From: Laguncularia racemosa
Taxonomy: Eukaryota; Streptophyta; Magnoliopsida; Myrtales; Combretaceae
DNA: 64,000 nucleotides
Assembly: GCA_037954665.1 (NCBI GenBank)
Contig: JBBMOL010000245.1
Location: 1 to 64,000 of the forward strand
Direction of reading: 5' to 3'
Shown: positions 37,468 through 47,989 of the stretch, piece by piece
Layout: the number at the start of each line of letters is the position of its first letter
Numbering within the stretch: position 1 is the first letter of the stretch
Position numbers and translations under genes: made by a program
The notes under the pieces: generated by a model
What the model was told of the DNA's origin: nothing
The model's database searches: none
What the model saw: only the letters and a program-made list of their open reading frames with translations

Positions 37468-40341
37468 CTAAGGATAGTACATCTTTACAGCATCTGTATT
37501 AATGGGGTCTGTCAATTCTGGACCATCCATTTGAGTTAGTATCAAAGCACCTCCTGATAGAATCTTTTTCACCACATATGGACCCTCATAGTTTGGGGTG
37601 AATTTTCCTTCGGAGTCTTGGGCATTCGGGAGAACCTTCCTTAGCACCAAATCCCCCTCTTTAAAATATCGAGGTCTCATCTTTTTGTTAAATGCTCGGG
37701 CCATCCTTTGCTGGTAACACTGGCCATGACATAGTGCAGTGAGTCTTTTTTCATCAATCAGATTCAGCTAATCAAGCCTCTTCTTTACCTTGTCTGATTC
37801 GGTTAGCTGAGTTTTTGATAGAATTCTGAAAGATGATATTTCGACTTCGATTGGTAGCACTGCTTTCGTACCATATACCAATGAATACAGGGTGGCTCCA
37901 GTAGATGTTCTTATTGACTTCCTATAAGCCATGAGAGCAAACGGCAACATCTCGTGCCAATCTTTATAAGTAGTTGTCATTTTTTCGATGATCTTTTTGA
38001 TATTCTTGTTAGCTGCTTCTATTGCCCCGTTCATCTGAGGTCGGTAGGGAGTTGAATTTCTATGGTTTATGTGGAATTGCTGACATAAACCTGTCATCGA
38101 CTTATTATTAAGATTGGTACCATTGTCGGTGATGATGGACTCAGGAACTCCATATCGAGCTATTATGTCTCTTTTTAAGAAATGGACTATTACCCCTTTA
38201 GTGACATTGGCATATGATGCAGCTTCTACCCATTTGGTGAAGTAATCGATTACCACCAGTATAAACCTGTGGCCATTGGATGCTGTCGGAGTGATTGGGC
38301 CAATTATGTCGATTCCCCACATAGAGAAAGGCCATGGTGCTAACAATAAGTGCAACTCATTGGGCGGAGCATTTATCCGGTTTGCGTATACTTGACACAG
38401 ATGACAGTACTTGACATATTTTATGCAATCTGATTCCATAGTTAACCAATAGTATCCCAACCTCATAATTTTTCGGGCCAACATGTAACCATTCATATGG
38501 GGTCCACATACTCCTTCATGTGCCTCTTTCATCAGTTCACAGGCCTCATTTTTATCCACACATCTTAACAAGGTGGTATCAGATGATCTTTTGTAAAGTA
38601 TAGACCCACTTAATAAGAAATGACTTGCTAACCTTCTGAGTGTTCTTTGGTCATTCTTGCTAGCCATTTCAGGGTATTTGCTTTTTTGGAGAAAGGTCTT
38701 GATGTCGTGATACCAAGGCTTGTCATCTTGTGCTTTTTCAATTGTTAAACAGTAGGTAGGCCGATTTTCGATGTCTATCTTCATCGGTTGGACTTTGGCT
38801 CCCCCTGTTATCTAGATCATAGATGCTAGTGTGGCAAGTGCATCTGCAAACTGATTCTGAGTTCTCGAGATATATGTGAAAGTGATTGCCTTGAATTCTT
38901 CTATTAGCTCTGTCAAATGTTGATGATATGGTACCAGTTTGGGGTCTTTAGTCTTGTATTCCCCTCTTATCTGTAGTATGATGAGCGATGAATCCCCGTA
39001 TACCTCTAATTCACGGATTTCCATTTGGCAGGCCATTTTGAGGCCGAGAATGCATGCCTCATATTCCGCGATATTATTGGTATATGGAAATGTGAGTCTT
39101 GTCGCTGCAGGGAATTGTGTGCCGTCCGGGGATATCAATATTGCCCCAATCCCGCAACCGAATACATTGGCAGCTCCGTCGAAAAACATTTTCCACTTAG
39201 GGTTCTGCTCTATCCCACGGTTTTCTACGGGTGTATCTTCCACTGTTAATATATTTTCGTGCGGGAATTGGGCTTGTATTTCTTGGGAATCTGCCTCGAC
39301 AAGGTGTTCTGCCAATTGGTCGGCTAAGGCTTGCCCTTTCATCGAGTTCTGGTTTATGTATGTGATGTCAAACTTGGATAGGAGCATTTGCCATTTAGAG
39401 ATTCTCCCTATCAAAGCTGGTTTCTCTGCCAAGTATCTTAAGGGATCATGTCTTGTCAGCAGCTCAATATGATAGTAAATGGTGTATTGCCTTAATCGAT
39501 GCATGACCCAAATTAGAGCACAACAAGTCTTCTCCACCTCTAAGTACCTCTGTTCCCCGTCTGTGAATTTCTTGCTCAAATAATATATGGAACGCTCTCT
39601 TCCCTCTTCATCTCTCTGCCCCAACACGCATCCCATGGATTCAGGGAGTATCGTGAGGTATAAGAATAAGGGCTTCCTTTGCTTCGGGACTATCAAGATT
39701 GGAGGTTTTATAAGGTAGTCTTTGATTGTCCTGAATGTTTCTTCGCATTCGTCGTCCCATTCTATTGTGGCATTCTTTTTCAACAAACGGAATAGTGGCT
39801 GGCACTTATCGGTGAGCTGTGAGATAAAACGAGCTATATAATTTAACATTCCCGGCAAGCTTCTTACTTCTTTAACGGAGCATGGGGAAGGTAACTCTAA
39901 TATAGATTTTACTTTGTCAGGGTCGATTTTGATGCCTTACTGGCTTATGAAAAACCCTAACAATTTTCCCGTTGTGACTCCGAAAGTGCATTTCTCTGGA
40001 TTTAACTTGAGCTGGGATTTTCTCAGTCGTTTAAACAATTTCCTTAGGATATCTATATGGCTTTCTTCTTCTTTAGATTTGGCTATCATGTCGTCTATGT
40101 ATACTTCGACCTCTCGATGCATCATGTCATGAAGTATCGTGACTATGGCTCTCTGATACGTTGCCTTGGCATTTTTCAAACCAAAGGGCATGACTTTGTA
40201 ACAGAAAGTTCCCCATGTTGTGATGAAAGTCGTTTTGGTTTTATCTTCTTCAGCCATTTTTATTTGATTATATCCTGAGAAACCGTCCATGAATGAGAAA
40301 AGATGGTTTCCTGCAGTGTTGTCCACTAGAACGTCAATGAG
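37468..40341 (-). pseudogene. Tat pol: RT (partial), RNase H, archaeal-type RNase H, integrase
   Basis: Frame is kept almost throughout, broken by stops at 39937-39939, 38812-38814 and 37768-37770. RT lacks its first part but keeps VDNTAG, DGFSGYNQ, FGLKNA and the catalytic YIDD. A first RNase H follows (LYLTILPESMG, catalytic Asp apparently lost), then the archaeal-type RNase H with FDGAAN, SPDG and NNIAEYEA (about 39220-38815). Integrase has the HHCC zinc domain, D in GIDIIGP, D in TDNGTN and E in AIEAANK, then a C-terminal GDLVLRK...GGALIL region ending at 37468. It would have served reverse transcription and integration. It is truncated at a rearrangement joint near 40335. Confidence 0.9.
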
Positions 40342-40558
40342 AGTTTATTCTTTTGATCATTAATTCTTATTATTTCTCTAGATTTCTCGTGATTATTGCA
40401 AATTCCATGAAAGAGTAGAATTATATGCCCTGAATCTTATTAAACTCTAAACCATGTGATTGAATTACTTATTGATTAATGAAAAGTTTATGTCTTTGTA
40501 TCTATTCATGTATTTTAACTATTATGTGATTAATTTATGCGTGCAAATTGATTGCATC
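40332..40558 (+). repeat. Duplicated Athila-LTR segment inside the Tat element
   Basis: It matches 33215-33454, the Athila LTR sequence directly left of the Tat insertion, and leads into the same Athila/Tat junction (TGTCGAG). The left joint, inside the RT-coding sequence, shows short microhomology (AACGT). A normal insertion cannot place host sequence here. Confidence 0.8.
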
Positions 40559-42069
40559 CTGTCGAGTCTAATTTTTGAATTTCCCATTCCTAATCCGATC
40601 TATACTAAACCCTGTGCTCATCTAATATAGATCATCGACTTGAGTTAGGAATTTCGTTTATTTTGGAGTCACCACCTAACTGTTGTTGGGAAAGATTGAA
40701 TTAAGACTAATGGTGCGGATTAGTCCTAATTTGGACCACTAGTCGTCGTGATTTCCTCTTCTTGTTTTTGTGAAAAGAGGAAAGGGAAAAACCAGAGTTT
40801 CTAAGTTCGGAGGTTAACCTATTAATACCTTGAGGTTACCACCTAATCTCCTAAAAATTTACCTTATCTTGAAATGTATTTTATTTTATTTTTATTGTAT
40901 TTTATTGTGCTTTATGAGTGGATCATGCTAGGAAAATGATTTTTATTCCTTTTTAGGGTTGCCCCAAATGGGTGCCTACGTACCTGCTATTCAGGATCAA
41001 ACACGCCGTAGTTCGCTTTTCCTAAAAAAATTTAATGTGTTTGTGAATTTTAATTATGAAATTTCTTTTGATTTATGTTTTTATCGTTTTAGGATTTTTC
41101 TAAAAAATCTAAGCCTAAGGTTGATAATTTGATTTTTGAAAGTGATATTTCAAGGAAAAACCAATTTTGGATTTATTTAAGAAAATGATTTTTCTAAGTG
41201 ATAAAAATTCCATTTTTTCTATTTTTTCACTCATTTCTACTATTATAAATTTTTATTGATTTTTTTATAATTTTTTATAATTTTTATCATTTTTATATTT
41301 TTTATAATTTTTATAATTTTTATTAAATTGTTATTGAAATTTTCCTCATAGATTTTTATCTATCCTATTTTTAAAATCTAAATTATTATTATTATTTTTC
41401 TAATGTTTTTATTATTATATTTATAAATTTTCTACATTTTTATTATTTATTATTATAATTTTTTATTTTAATTTTTATCATTAAATCCTAAAAAAAAATC
41501 CAATTTCTAACATTTTTCTATTTACAAATAAATTAATAAATTCGAAATAATAAAATAACTAAATAAAATAAAAAAATCGAAAAATCCGACTTACCTAGAT
41601 CCGAGTTGGTGTGCGGGTCGGGTCGGTTGGGTCAAAGCAAGTCAGGTTGGGTCGATCGGACGCGGTGCCCGGGACTGCTCGTCAACGACATTCCAGTGGC
41701 CCTTTTTATCGAATGAGGGGTGTTTTTGAAGCTTCCAAGGATGACGAACCTAAAATCGGTGGTGGTTGCGGTCGAAAACCTCCCCATGCGACGTTTCAAG
41801 GCGGTGTTGATTGGCGATCGTGCTCGGAAACTCCGGCGAAGCTCTAATCTCCCTTATTTTCTCTCTTTCCTCACTTTTGATCCGTGATTTTGCTTCTCCA
41901 CTTCATCCTCTATTTATAGGTGTTCGAAATCGAGTTGGATAAGCTCGGATTTCCACCGATCGAAGCAAATTGGATTTGCGGTTAAAAAACCAACTCTGAT
42001 TCGTGTAAATCCGTCGATTTGTTGGGATTTGATTCCAATTGGATGATGTTTATCGTATATCTGTTTACA
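40559..42069 (-). repeat. 5' LTR of the Tat element with an internal deletion
   Basis: Collinear with 33455-34915 and retains the final GTTTACA terminus, but lacks about 500 bp of U3, including the tRNA-like boxes. The TATA box (41918-41911) and donor (41595) remain. The junction with the Athila LTR at 42069/42070 carries the TSD. Confidence 0.8.
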
Positions 42070-42652
42070 CATATCTGATTCTTGTTAGATAGAGAGAGGT
42101 CTCATTTAATAGGGAAGATCTTCATGAATAGAAAAATTGCATGTTTTACTTAGAGGTAGAAAAACTTTAATTTTTATTTTGGAATTTGAACTTAATGAAA
42201 TCTTGTAGGGAGATAGTAAAGGAGAGGTCTCCACTATTCCATATAAGGTTATTAATTGATTAACTCAAGAAAGTAATTAATTTAATTGAGAATTTTTATA
42301 GTGCAAAGCATAAACAAATTGTTAGTCAATATACGATTATAAGAAAGCTAGGGTTTAGAATGGGTCAAGATGAAAGATATGTCTTTGTGATTGGATTCAT
42401 TTATTACAATGATTATAATTAATCTCAGGGTTATTAGATTAGTTAATTAGTGATTTAATCTATTATTGTCACATTAAGATTTAGACTAGATAGCAGAAAA
42501 GGGCAATACTACTACTTATTTTTAAGATCCTTAAGGACAACACCTATTGTAATCTATACTACATTAGCTAAGTGCACTTGCTTAGCTAGGTTGTTAGATT
42601 TCTTTGGGTTAATAAATTTATATTTTGATACAATCAAATAAATGACCCATCA
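42070..42652 (+). repeat. 5' LTR of the Athila-like element, second part
   Basis: Continues the LTR after the Tat insertion; collinear with about 52480-53075 in the 3' LTR. Ends CCCATCA at 42652. Confidence 0.8.
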
Positions 42653-42658
42653 AGTTTT

Positions 42659-42678
42659 TGGCATCGTTGCTAGGGATC
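42659..42678 (+). promoter_or_regulatory. Primer-binding site, tRNA-Asp type
   Basis: TGGCATCGTTGCTAGGGATC differs at only a few positions from the complement of the plant tRNA-Asp 3' end (TGGCGCCGTTGCCGGGGATC), and the differences are transitions expected from decay. It lies 6 nt after the LTR. Confidence 0.75.
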
Positions 42679-42896
42679 TAGCAAAACAATATTAGGAAAA
42701 ATCTTATTATCAGCTACTTTAGTAATTTATTTTATTTCTTTCTACTCTCCTTATTTTGGAATACTCTAACTCATGGATGTTGCTTTTATAGTGCATGATA
42801 AGGACTCTCCCTTCTAACATTCTTGATCTAGACCTTGAGATTAAGAGAATACTTCACAAGATTCGCAAGAATACAACTGTTAAATCTTTTGGATAA

Positions 42897-43680
42897 TTGG
42901 AAATCAAGGGAGAAATGTTTATTATAAAAGTTGCAAAAGTAGTAAAGGAAGAGGAATCAATTGTAGAATTTTTAGATAGTGGGATAAGATTACTAAAGAA
43001 TATTAAAGAGGAAACACAAAAGACCTTGGCTAAGAATCCACCTAAGACCAATCTAGATTATGTATGGCCAACCATAGATGAAACAAGGCTAGCAATTGTG
43101 AAGCCTCCCATTGGGGCTAACAATTATGAAATCAAGGGTACGGTGATTCAACTCTTGCAACAATACTATTAATTGATGGATTATCGAGTGAAGACCCCAT
43201 GCACACATTTAAACATTCTTAGAAATCTATGGGACTTTCAAGAATAATGAGGTGACAGATGAAGCGGTGCATATTAGATTAATCCCTTTCTCATCAAGGG
43301 GGAAGGCTAAATACTGGCTTCAATCATTAGGATGGCACAATGAAGCAATTTCTACATAACTACTTCCCTTTGTGCAAGACAACCAAGCTCTAGAATGACA
43401 TCACATCATTTATGCAATAAGATGGTGAGACTATGTATGATGATTGGCAAAGATGGTCAAAGTTGTTAAGAAAGTGCCTATGCCATCAACTACCCCCATG
43501 GATGCAAGTTCGGACCTTTTTAAATGGGCTTAACCCAATTGGTAGATGTCGTAGCTAGTGGTACATTAAATTCTAAGAACTTAAAAGAATCTTTGAAGCT
43601 TTTCGGTGATATGACTAAAAATAATTATTAGTGGGGCAACAATAGGGGCAAGCAAAAAGTAGCGAGCATGTATGAAGTAG
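42897..43680 (+). pseudogene. Athila-type gag relic
   Basis: An open segment at 42897-43172 ends in the conserved pattern PPIGANNYEIKG...IQLLQQ. After frame changes come DPMHTFKH, IRLIPFSS, GKAKYWLQSL (about 43190-43330) and a DGETMYDDWQ-like stretch (about 43425-43460). This is the retrotransposon gag (capsid) domain of the Athila/Tat branch. Multiple stops and frameshifts make it non-functional. Confidence 0.7.
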
Positions 43681-44529
43681 ATCTCGTGACTACTTTGGTA
43701 GCGAACATGAAATCTCTCAGCCACTAGGTTTCTACCCTTAAGAATTCCTAAGGATCACAACACCAAGTGGGAGATGTTAGTGAGAATATGGACCTTTATG
43801 AGCAATATGAGCAAGTAGACTATCTTAGGAATCAAAATAGGTAGTAGTATAACCCATATAGTAACACTTATGATCCTAGCATGAGAAACCATCCTAACCT
43901 CTCTAATCGCAATCAGAATACCTAAAGATTTAACTTTCCACCACCAGAATTCCAAAAGCAACAATTGCCACCTTACCAACCTATGCCTCACCCACTAGTG
44001 TAGCTACCTTAGTAGGAAAAGAAAACCAATTTAGAAGATCTAATGATCCAATTCATTCAAAGTTCTAAGGTAAGACACCAAACTAAAATGCTTCTACTTA
44101 TAATCTTGAGAAGTAAATTAGCCAATAGGTTAAGATGATGTCTAAAAGGCAATCGAGTTCACTCCCTAGTACAATTGAGAATAATCCAAGAGAACAAGTG
44201 AACGTTATAACCTTGAGGATTAGGAAGGAACTGTGAATTGAAAAGGAACCTAAGTAAAAGAAAAAAGACAGTCAATCTTTTGAGAAGGAGAAGGCGGAAC
44301 CTGAGAAGAAAGAACTTGAAAAGAAATCACCACTAGTTGTCAAGGAGTATGTCCCAAAAATTCTATATCCAGCTCGCCTCAATTAAAGCAAAGACAATGA
44401 GTAGTTTGGTAAGTTTCTTGAACTTTTTAAATAGCTGCATATTAATATTCCATTTGTTGAAGCGCTTGCCAAAATATGCCAAGTTCCTAAAGGAACTCCT
44501 ATCTAATAAACGAAAGTTGGAGGGTGTTT

Positions 44530-45500
44530 CTATAGTAGAAGTCGGAGCAAATTGCTCATCCATAATTCAGAACAACTCCCTTTAAAGCTAAAGGATCTAG
44601 GCTGTTTCACTATTCCGTATTTGGTCAGTGATATTTCAGTTGATGAAGCCCTGGCCGATCTTAGGGCAAGTGTTAATCTGATGCCATACTCTTTCTTCAA
44701 GAAATTAGGGTTGGTTGACCTAAAGCCTACCGGAATGAGTCTACAGCTTGTTAATTGATCCATGAAAATGCATAAGGGGATCATTGAGGATGTCCTAGTA
44801 AAGGTAGGAAACTTCATATACCCTATTAATTTTGTGATTTTAGACATAGATGAAGATGGAGATATGCCCTTAATCTTTGGAAGACCATTCCTTGCCACTA
44901 TTAGGGTAGTGATTAATGTAGAGGAAGGTAAGCTTACATTGAAAATAGGAGGCGAAGAGTTGGTAACTAAGATGGTTGCAGCCATGGAACACTCCATGTG
45001 TGTTGATGATTTATGTTATTTTGTTGATGTTGTTAATTCTTTAGTAAATGGGCATATTGAAGAGATCCTATACAAGGATGAGTTAGAACTAATCTTGAAA
45101 CAAAGAAAGGAGAAAGATATGGACAACCTAGAGGTTGAGGCATTCATTAACCAGCTTAATGCTATAGAAGTAGTTACACTTCAAAGAGATAAGTGGAGAA
45201 GGCAAACATATGAGAATATAAAGATATACAAAGAGAGGACGAAGAAATATCATAATATGCAAATCCGCCATCTAAGGGAGCTTACAGAAGGGGACCAAGT
45301 GTTTTTGTTTAATTTTCAATTGAAACTTTTTCCTAAAAAATTGAAATCAAGATAGTCCGGTCCTTTTATAGTCAAGAAGGTTTTCTGACATGGCATAGTG
45401 GAGCTTGAACACCTAGAGCATAATGATTTTAAAGTGAATGGCCATAGATTGAAGTTGTCCATAGGAGATGGAAGAGAACATGAATATCAAAAGGAGTCTA
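44530..45500 (+). pseudogene. Athila protease joined to integrase C-terminus by a deletion
   Basis: 44552-45060 encodes an Athila-type aspartic protease region: LPLKLKDLGCFTIP, the active-site segment as DLRAS (usual DLGAS), a stop after SLQLVN (44756), then RGIIEDVLVKV-like and MPLIFGRPFLATIR. From about 45130 the same frame gives the far C-terminal integrase region, with YENIKIYKERTKKYH, GDQVFLF and LKSR-SGPF. RT, RNase H and the integrase core, normally some 3 kb between these parts, are missing. The 44762-45355 frame is therefore a deletion-made chimera of 197 codons; no function is implied. Confidence 0.75.
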
Positions 45501-45560
45501 TACACTAAGTACTAGATATTTAGCTAAACAAAGTGAAGGATGACAAACCAACGACATTAA

Positions 45561-45589
45561 AGAAGTGCGCTTCTTGGGAGGTAACCCAA
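45561..45589 (+). other. Conserved GCGCTT...GGGAGGTAACCCA element
   Basis: GTGCGCTTCTTGGGAGGTAACCCA lies just after pol. A very similar block (GCGCTT, then GGGAGGCAACCCA) is, from memory, common at this place in plant Athila-type elements. Its GGGAGGT/ACCCA part may form a small stem. The role is unknown. Confidence 0.45.
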
Positions 45590-45600
45590 GACTAATTTAG

Positions 45601-47436
45601 GTATGTTAAGTTCTTTTTGTTTCACTTTTATTTCACTATCCTAATTATTTCTTGCTAAAATAATGGCATATTTGTGGGGGAGTAAGTAAGCTTACTTTAG
45701 GAGAATGAGAGTTAATTCTTAAGTGTGGAGAAGCATAATGACAAGTAAGAAAATTTTAGTTTTGCTTTTCAAGTGTACCTAGTAAGTTATTTTCCTACTC
45801 ATTCACTTATATCAAGGTGCACATTGAAAAAACACATTGATCAAATAGCTTAGAAAATTTTTACTTGATTTCTATACACTTTTTAAACATCTACATAACC
45901 TTGAGCACAAGTAGTGCACACATGAAGAAGAGCTTCTAGACACTTCTTGGAGCCCTACATAGCTTCGAGCATAGTCATATAGAAGCCAGAGTAGAGTTTT
46001 CATGTATATATATTTGTGTTTTCCTTCATCCCCCATTCTTTCTTTTATTTCTCTTTTTATTCTATTTTCTATAGATGATTTGTAACTAATTGAACTCTTT
46101 ATGAGAAGACTCTTTATTTGAATTTGTTGAATGCTTTATTCTTTAGATTAGGATAAGCTAACTTTTATTTTTATTTTTTTTAGTTTGGTGTTTTTATTAT
46201 TTTTTTAGGGTGATACTATACAATTTTTGCTTTGCTGGATTCACAACTCACTAATGATGAAAACCAGGAAAGTCCTTAGTGTCCTTTTTTCTTTTATCTC
46301 TTGTCTTTTTTTTTTCCTCCTATGTGTACTTACTTTGAAAAGATATTGGGGATAATGTCTTAAACAAGTGTAGAGAAGGGATATAAAGATAGAAGAAATT
46401 AAGTTCTGAATTGTTTATGTACTTTATGCTCTTGTTGATCAAATTTTCCCTTAGTTACTAGTTTGCAATCGAACTTTAATCTCGATTGTCTATTATTGAA
46501 AAGTGGAAACCTTGAAATTGTGCTCATTAAAATGTAAAAGTGGCATTCTTGTACACACATATCTAAAAGTAATGACTTTGTGTGCCTACTCACTTATTGT
46601 TGGACTTGGTATACTTAGTTAAAATTTTATGATAAAATCCAAATGGGGTAAATTTATTTATTGTTTAATAGTCGAATTTAGAGTTATGAAATAAATGAAA
46701 ATCCTTAATTTCAAGTGAATTAGTTATGTCTTTAAGTTAACTAACTAGTATATTTAATATTCAATCATTTTAAAAGCTCTTTCAACCTTTTGTGAATTGG
46801 GCAGTGAAATTGTTAATTTGGTATTTTTTCTTGAAAAAGTCTCTTTGAAAATAATAAATATCAATATTGAGTCCCTATGTGTTAAGGTAAGGGAGGTTCA
46901 ATAGGGTCCCTTTAAAACCTAGTCACCTAAAGTCATCTATCCTAGGATCAATCTGACCGATGAAATTACCATAGCTTTAAGGGATATTAAAAGACAAGTT
47001 TATCGAGTCTTGTAACTCGAGTAAATAAGCCCATAAATGCCCTTCATTAAGGGAATAACATCTATTAACTTAGGTAATAAGCCTGAGATTATCGGCTGAA
47101 AGCTCGCTAAATAGGTTACTTGCTTCTATCTAATTGCAAAAAAAAAAAAAAAAAAGAAAAAAACTTTTAAAGAGACTTGGAAAGAAAAAGGAAAATAATC
47201 TAGGGGAATAATAGATGTCATATACTTTCAATTATTGTTGTTGTGCTTTAAAAAATAATTAAATGATTTATATACTTTTTGTAAGTAGCGAAATGTAACT
47301 AAGCAACTTGGATTTTGTTTGATTTGTTATTTTCTTCATAACTTTAAAAGTGGTTGCTAAATAATGAGGATACTAGTTTAGCTTTTGCTTTCTCTTGTCT
47401 TTATTTTGTTTGCTTGAGGATAAGCAAATGGTTAAG
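45601..47436 (+). other. Athila 3' non-coding interior
   Basis: No env-like or other open frame was recognised between the pol end and the polypurine tract. AT-rich, with a poly-A run near 47140. Confidence 0.5.
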
Positions 47437-47448
47437 TGTGGGGAAGTT
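47437..47448 (+). promoter_or_regulatory. Polypurine tract of the Athila-like element
   Basis: GTGGGGAAGTT directly precedes the 3' LTR start TGATAAG at 47449. Confidence 0.65.
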
Positions 47449-47989
47449 TGATAAGTGTTGAAAGAACCTTATTTATAGTATTTATTGAATATGATTTTTT
47501 ATAAATTTTATGTGAATTTATAAAAAAAAGACACCTAAGTACTTAATATTTGATTTTAGGGTTTAAAGAGTGCAATTAAGATAAGAAGATTTGAGTGAAA
47601 ACGAGGCAAAATATAAGAAAATGTGATTTTCACATGTACACAACCTTTAACATGACTATGCTGATACTAGTGTTGGAGAGCAAAAAGTGATCAGAATGCA
47701 TCGTGAAATTATGCCCCGACTATGCACAAATGGTGCAGAGAGTAGTGTTAAAATAGGAATCTACCTAAAGAAGAAACTATAGGAATTCTAGAGTGCATAA
47801 CCTAAGCATAGCCATGTAAAACTCGGAAAGCTTGAATTTCACTTTTTTTCCAAAGTACACGGCCCTGCGCATGGACGTACACTAGGTCGTGCATGCTACC
47901 ATGTTTCTTATACTATAAATACTCCCTTTATTACAAAAATTAGGGATTTTGATTTATTTCTTTCTCACGGCCACCCTAAAAACCCAAGG
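47449..47989 (+). repeat. 3' LTR of the Athila-like element, first part
   Basis: Collinear with 32608-33160. TATA box TATAAATA at 47914-47921. Interrupted at 47989 by the Del/Tekay solo LTR and resumed at 52189. Confidence 0.85.

Larger units (their letters stand above)
33455..42069 (-). mobile_element. Tat-lineage Ty3/gypsy element nested in the Athila 5' LTR
   Basis: Terminal LTRs begin TGTCGAG and end GTTTACA on the plus strand, with a perfect 5-bp TSD CATAT at 33450-33454 and 42070-42074. The order on the minus strand is 5' LTR (40559-42069), a foreign segment (about 40332-40558), RT, RNase H, archaeal-type RNase H, integrase, a tandem-repeat region, polypurine tract and 3' LTR (33455-35464). 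Gag, protease and the start of RT are absent. The additional archaeal-type RNase H after RT places it in the Tat/Ogre branch. Confidence 0.85.

Noticed and set aside
38939..39472. 177-codon plus-strand frame
   Set aside because: It is the antisense shadow of the Tat RNase H region, whose minus-strand reading has clear motifs.
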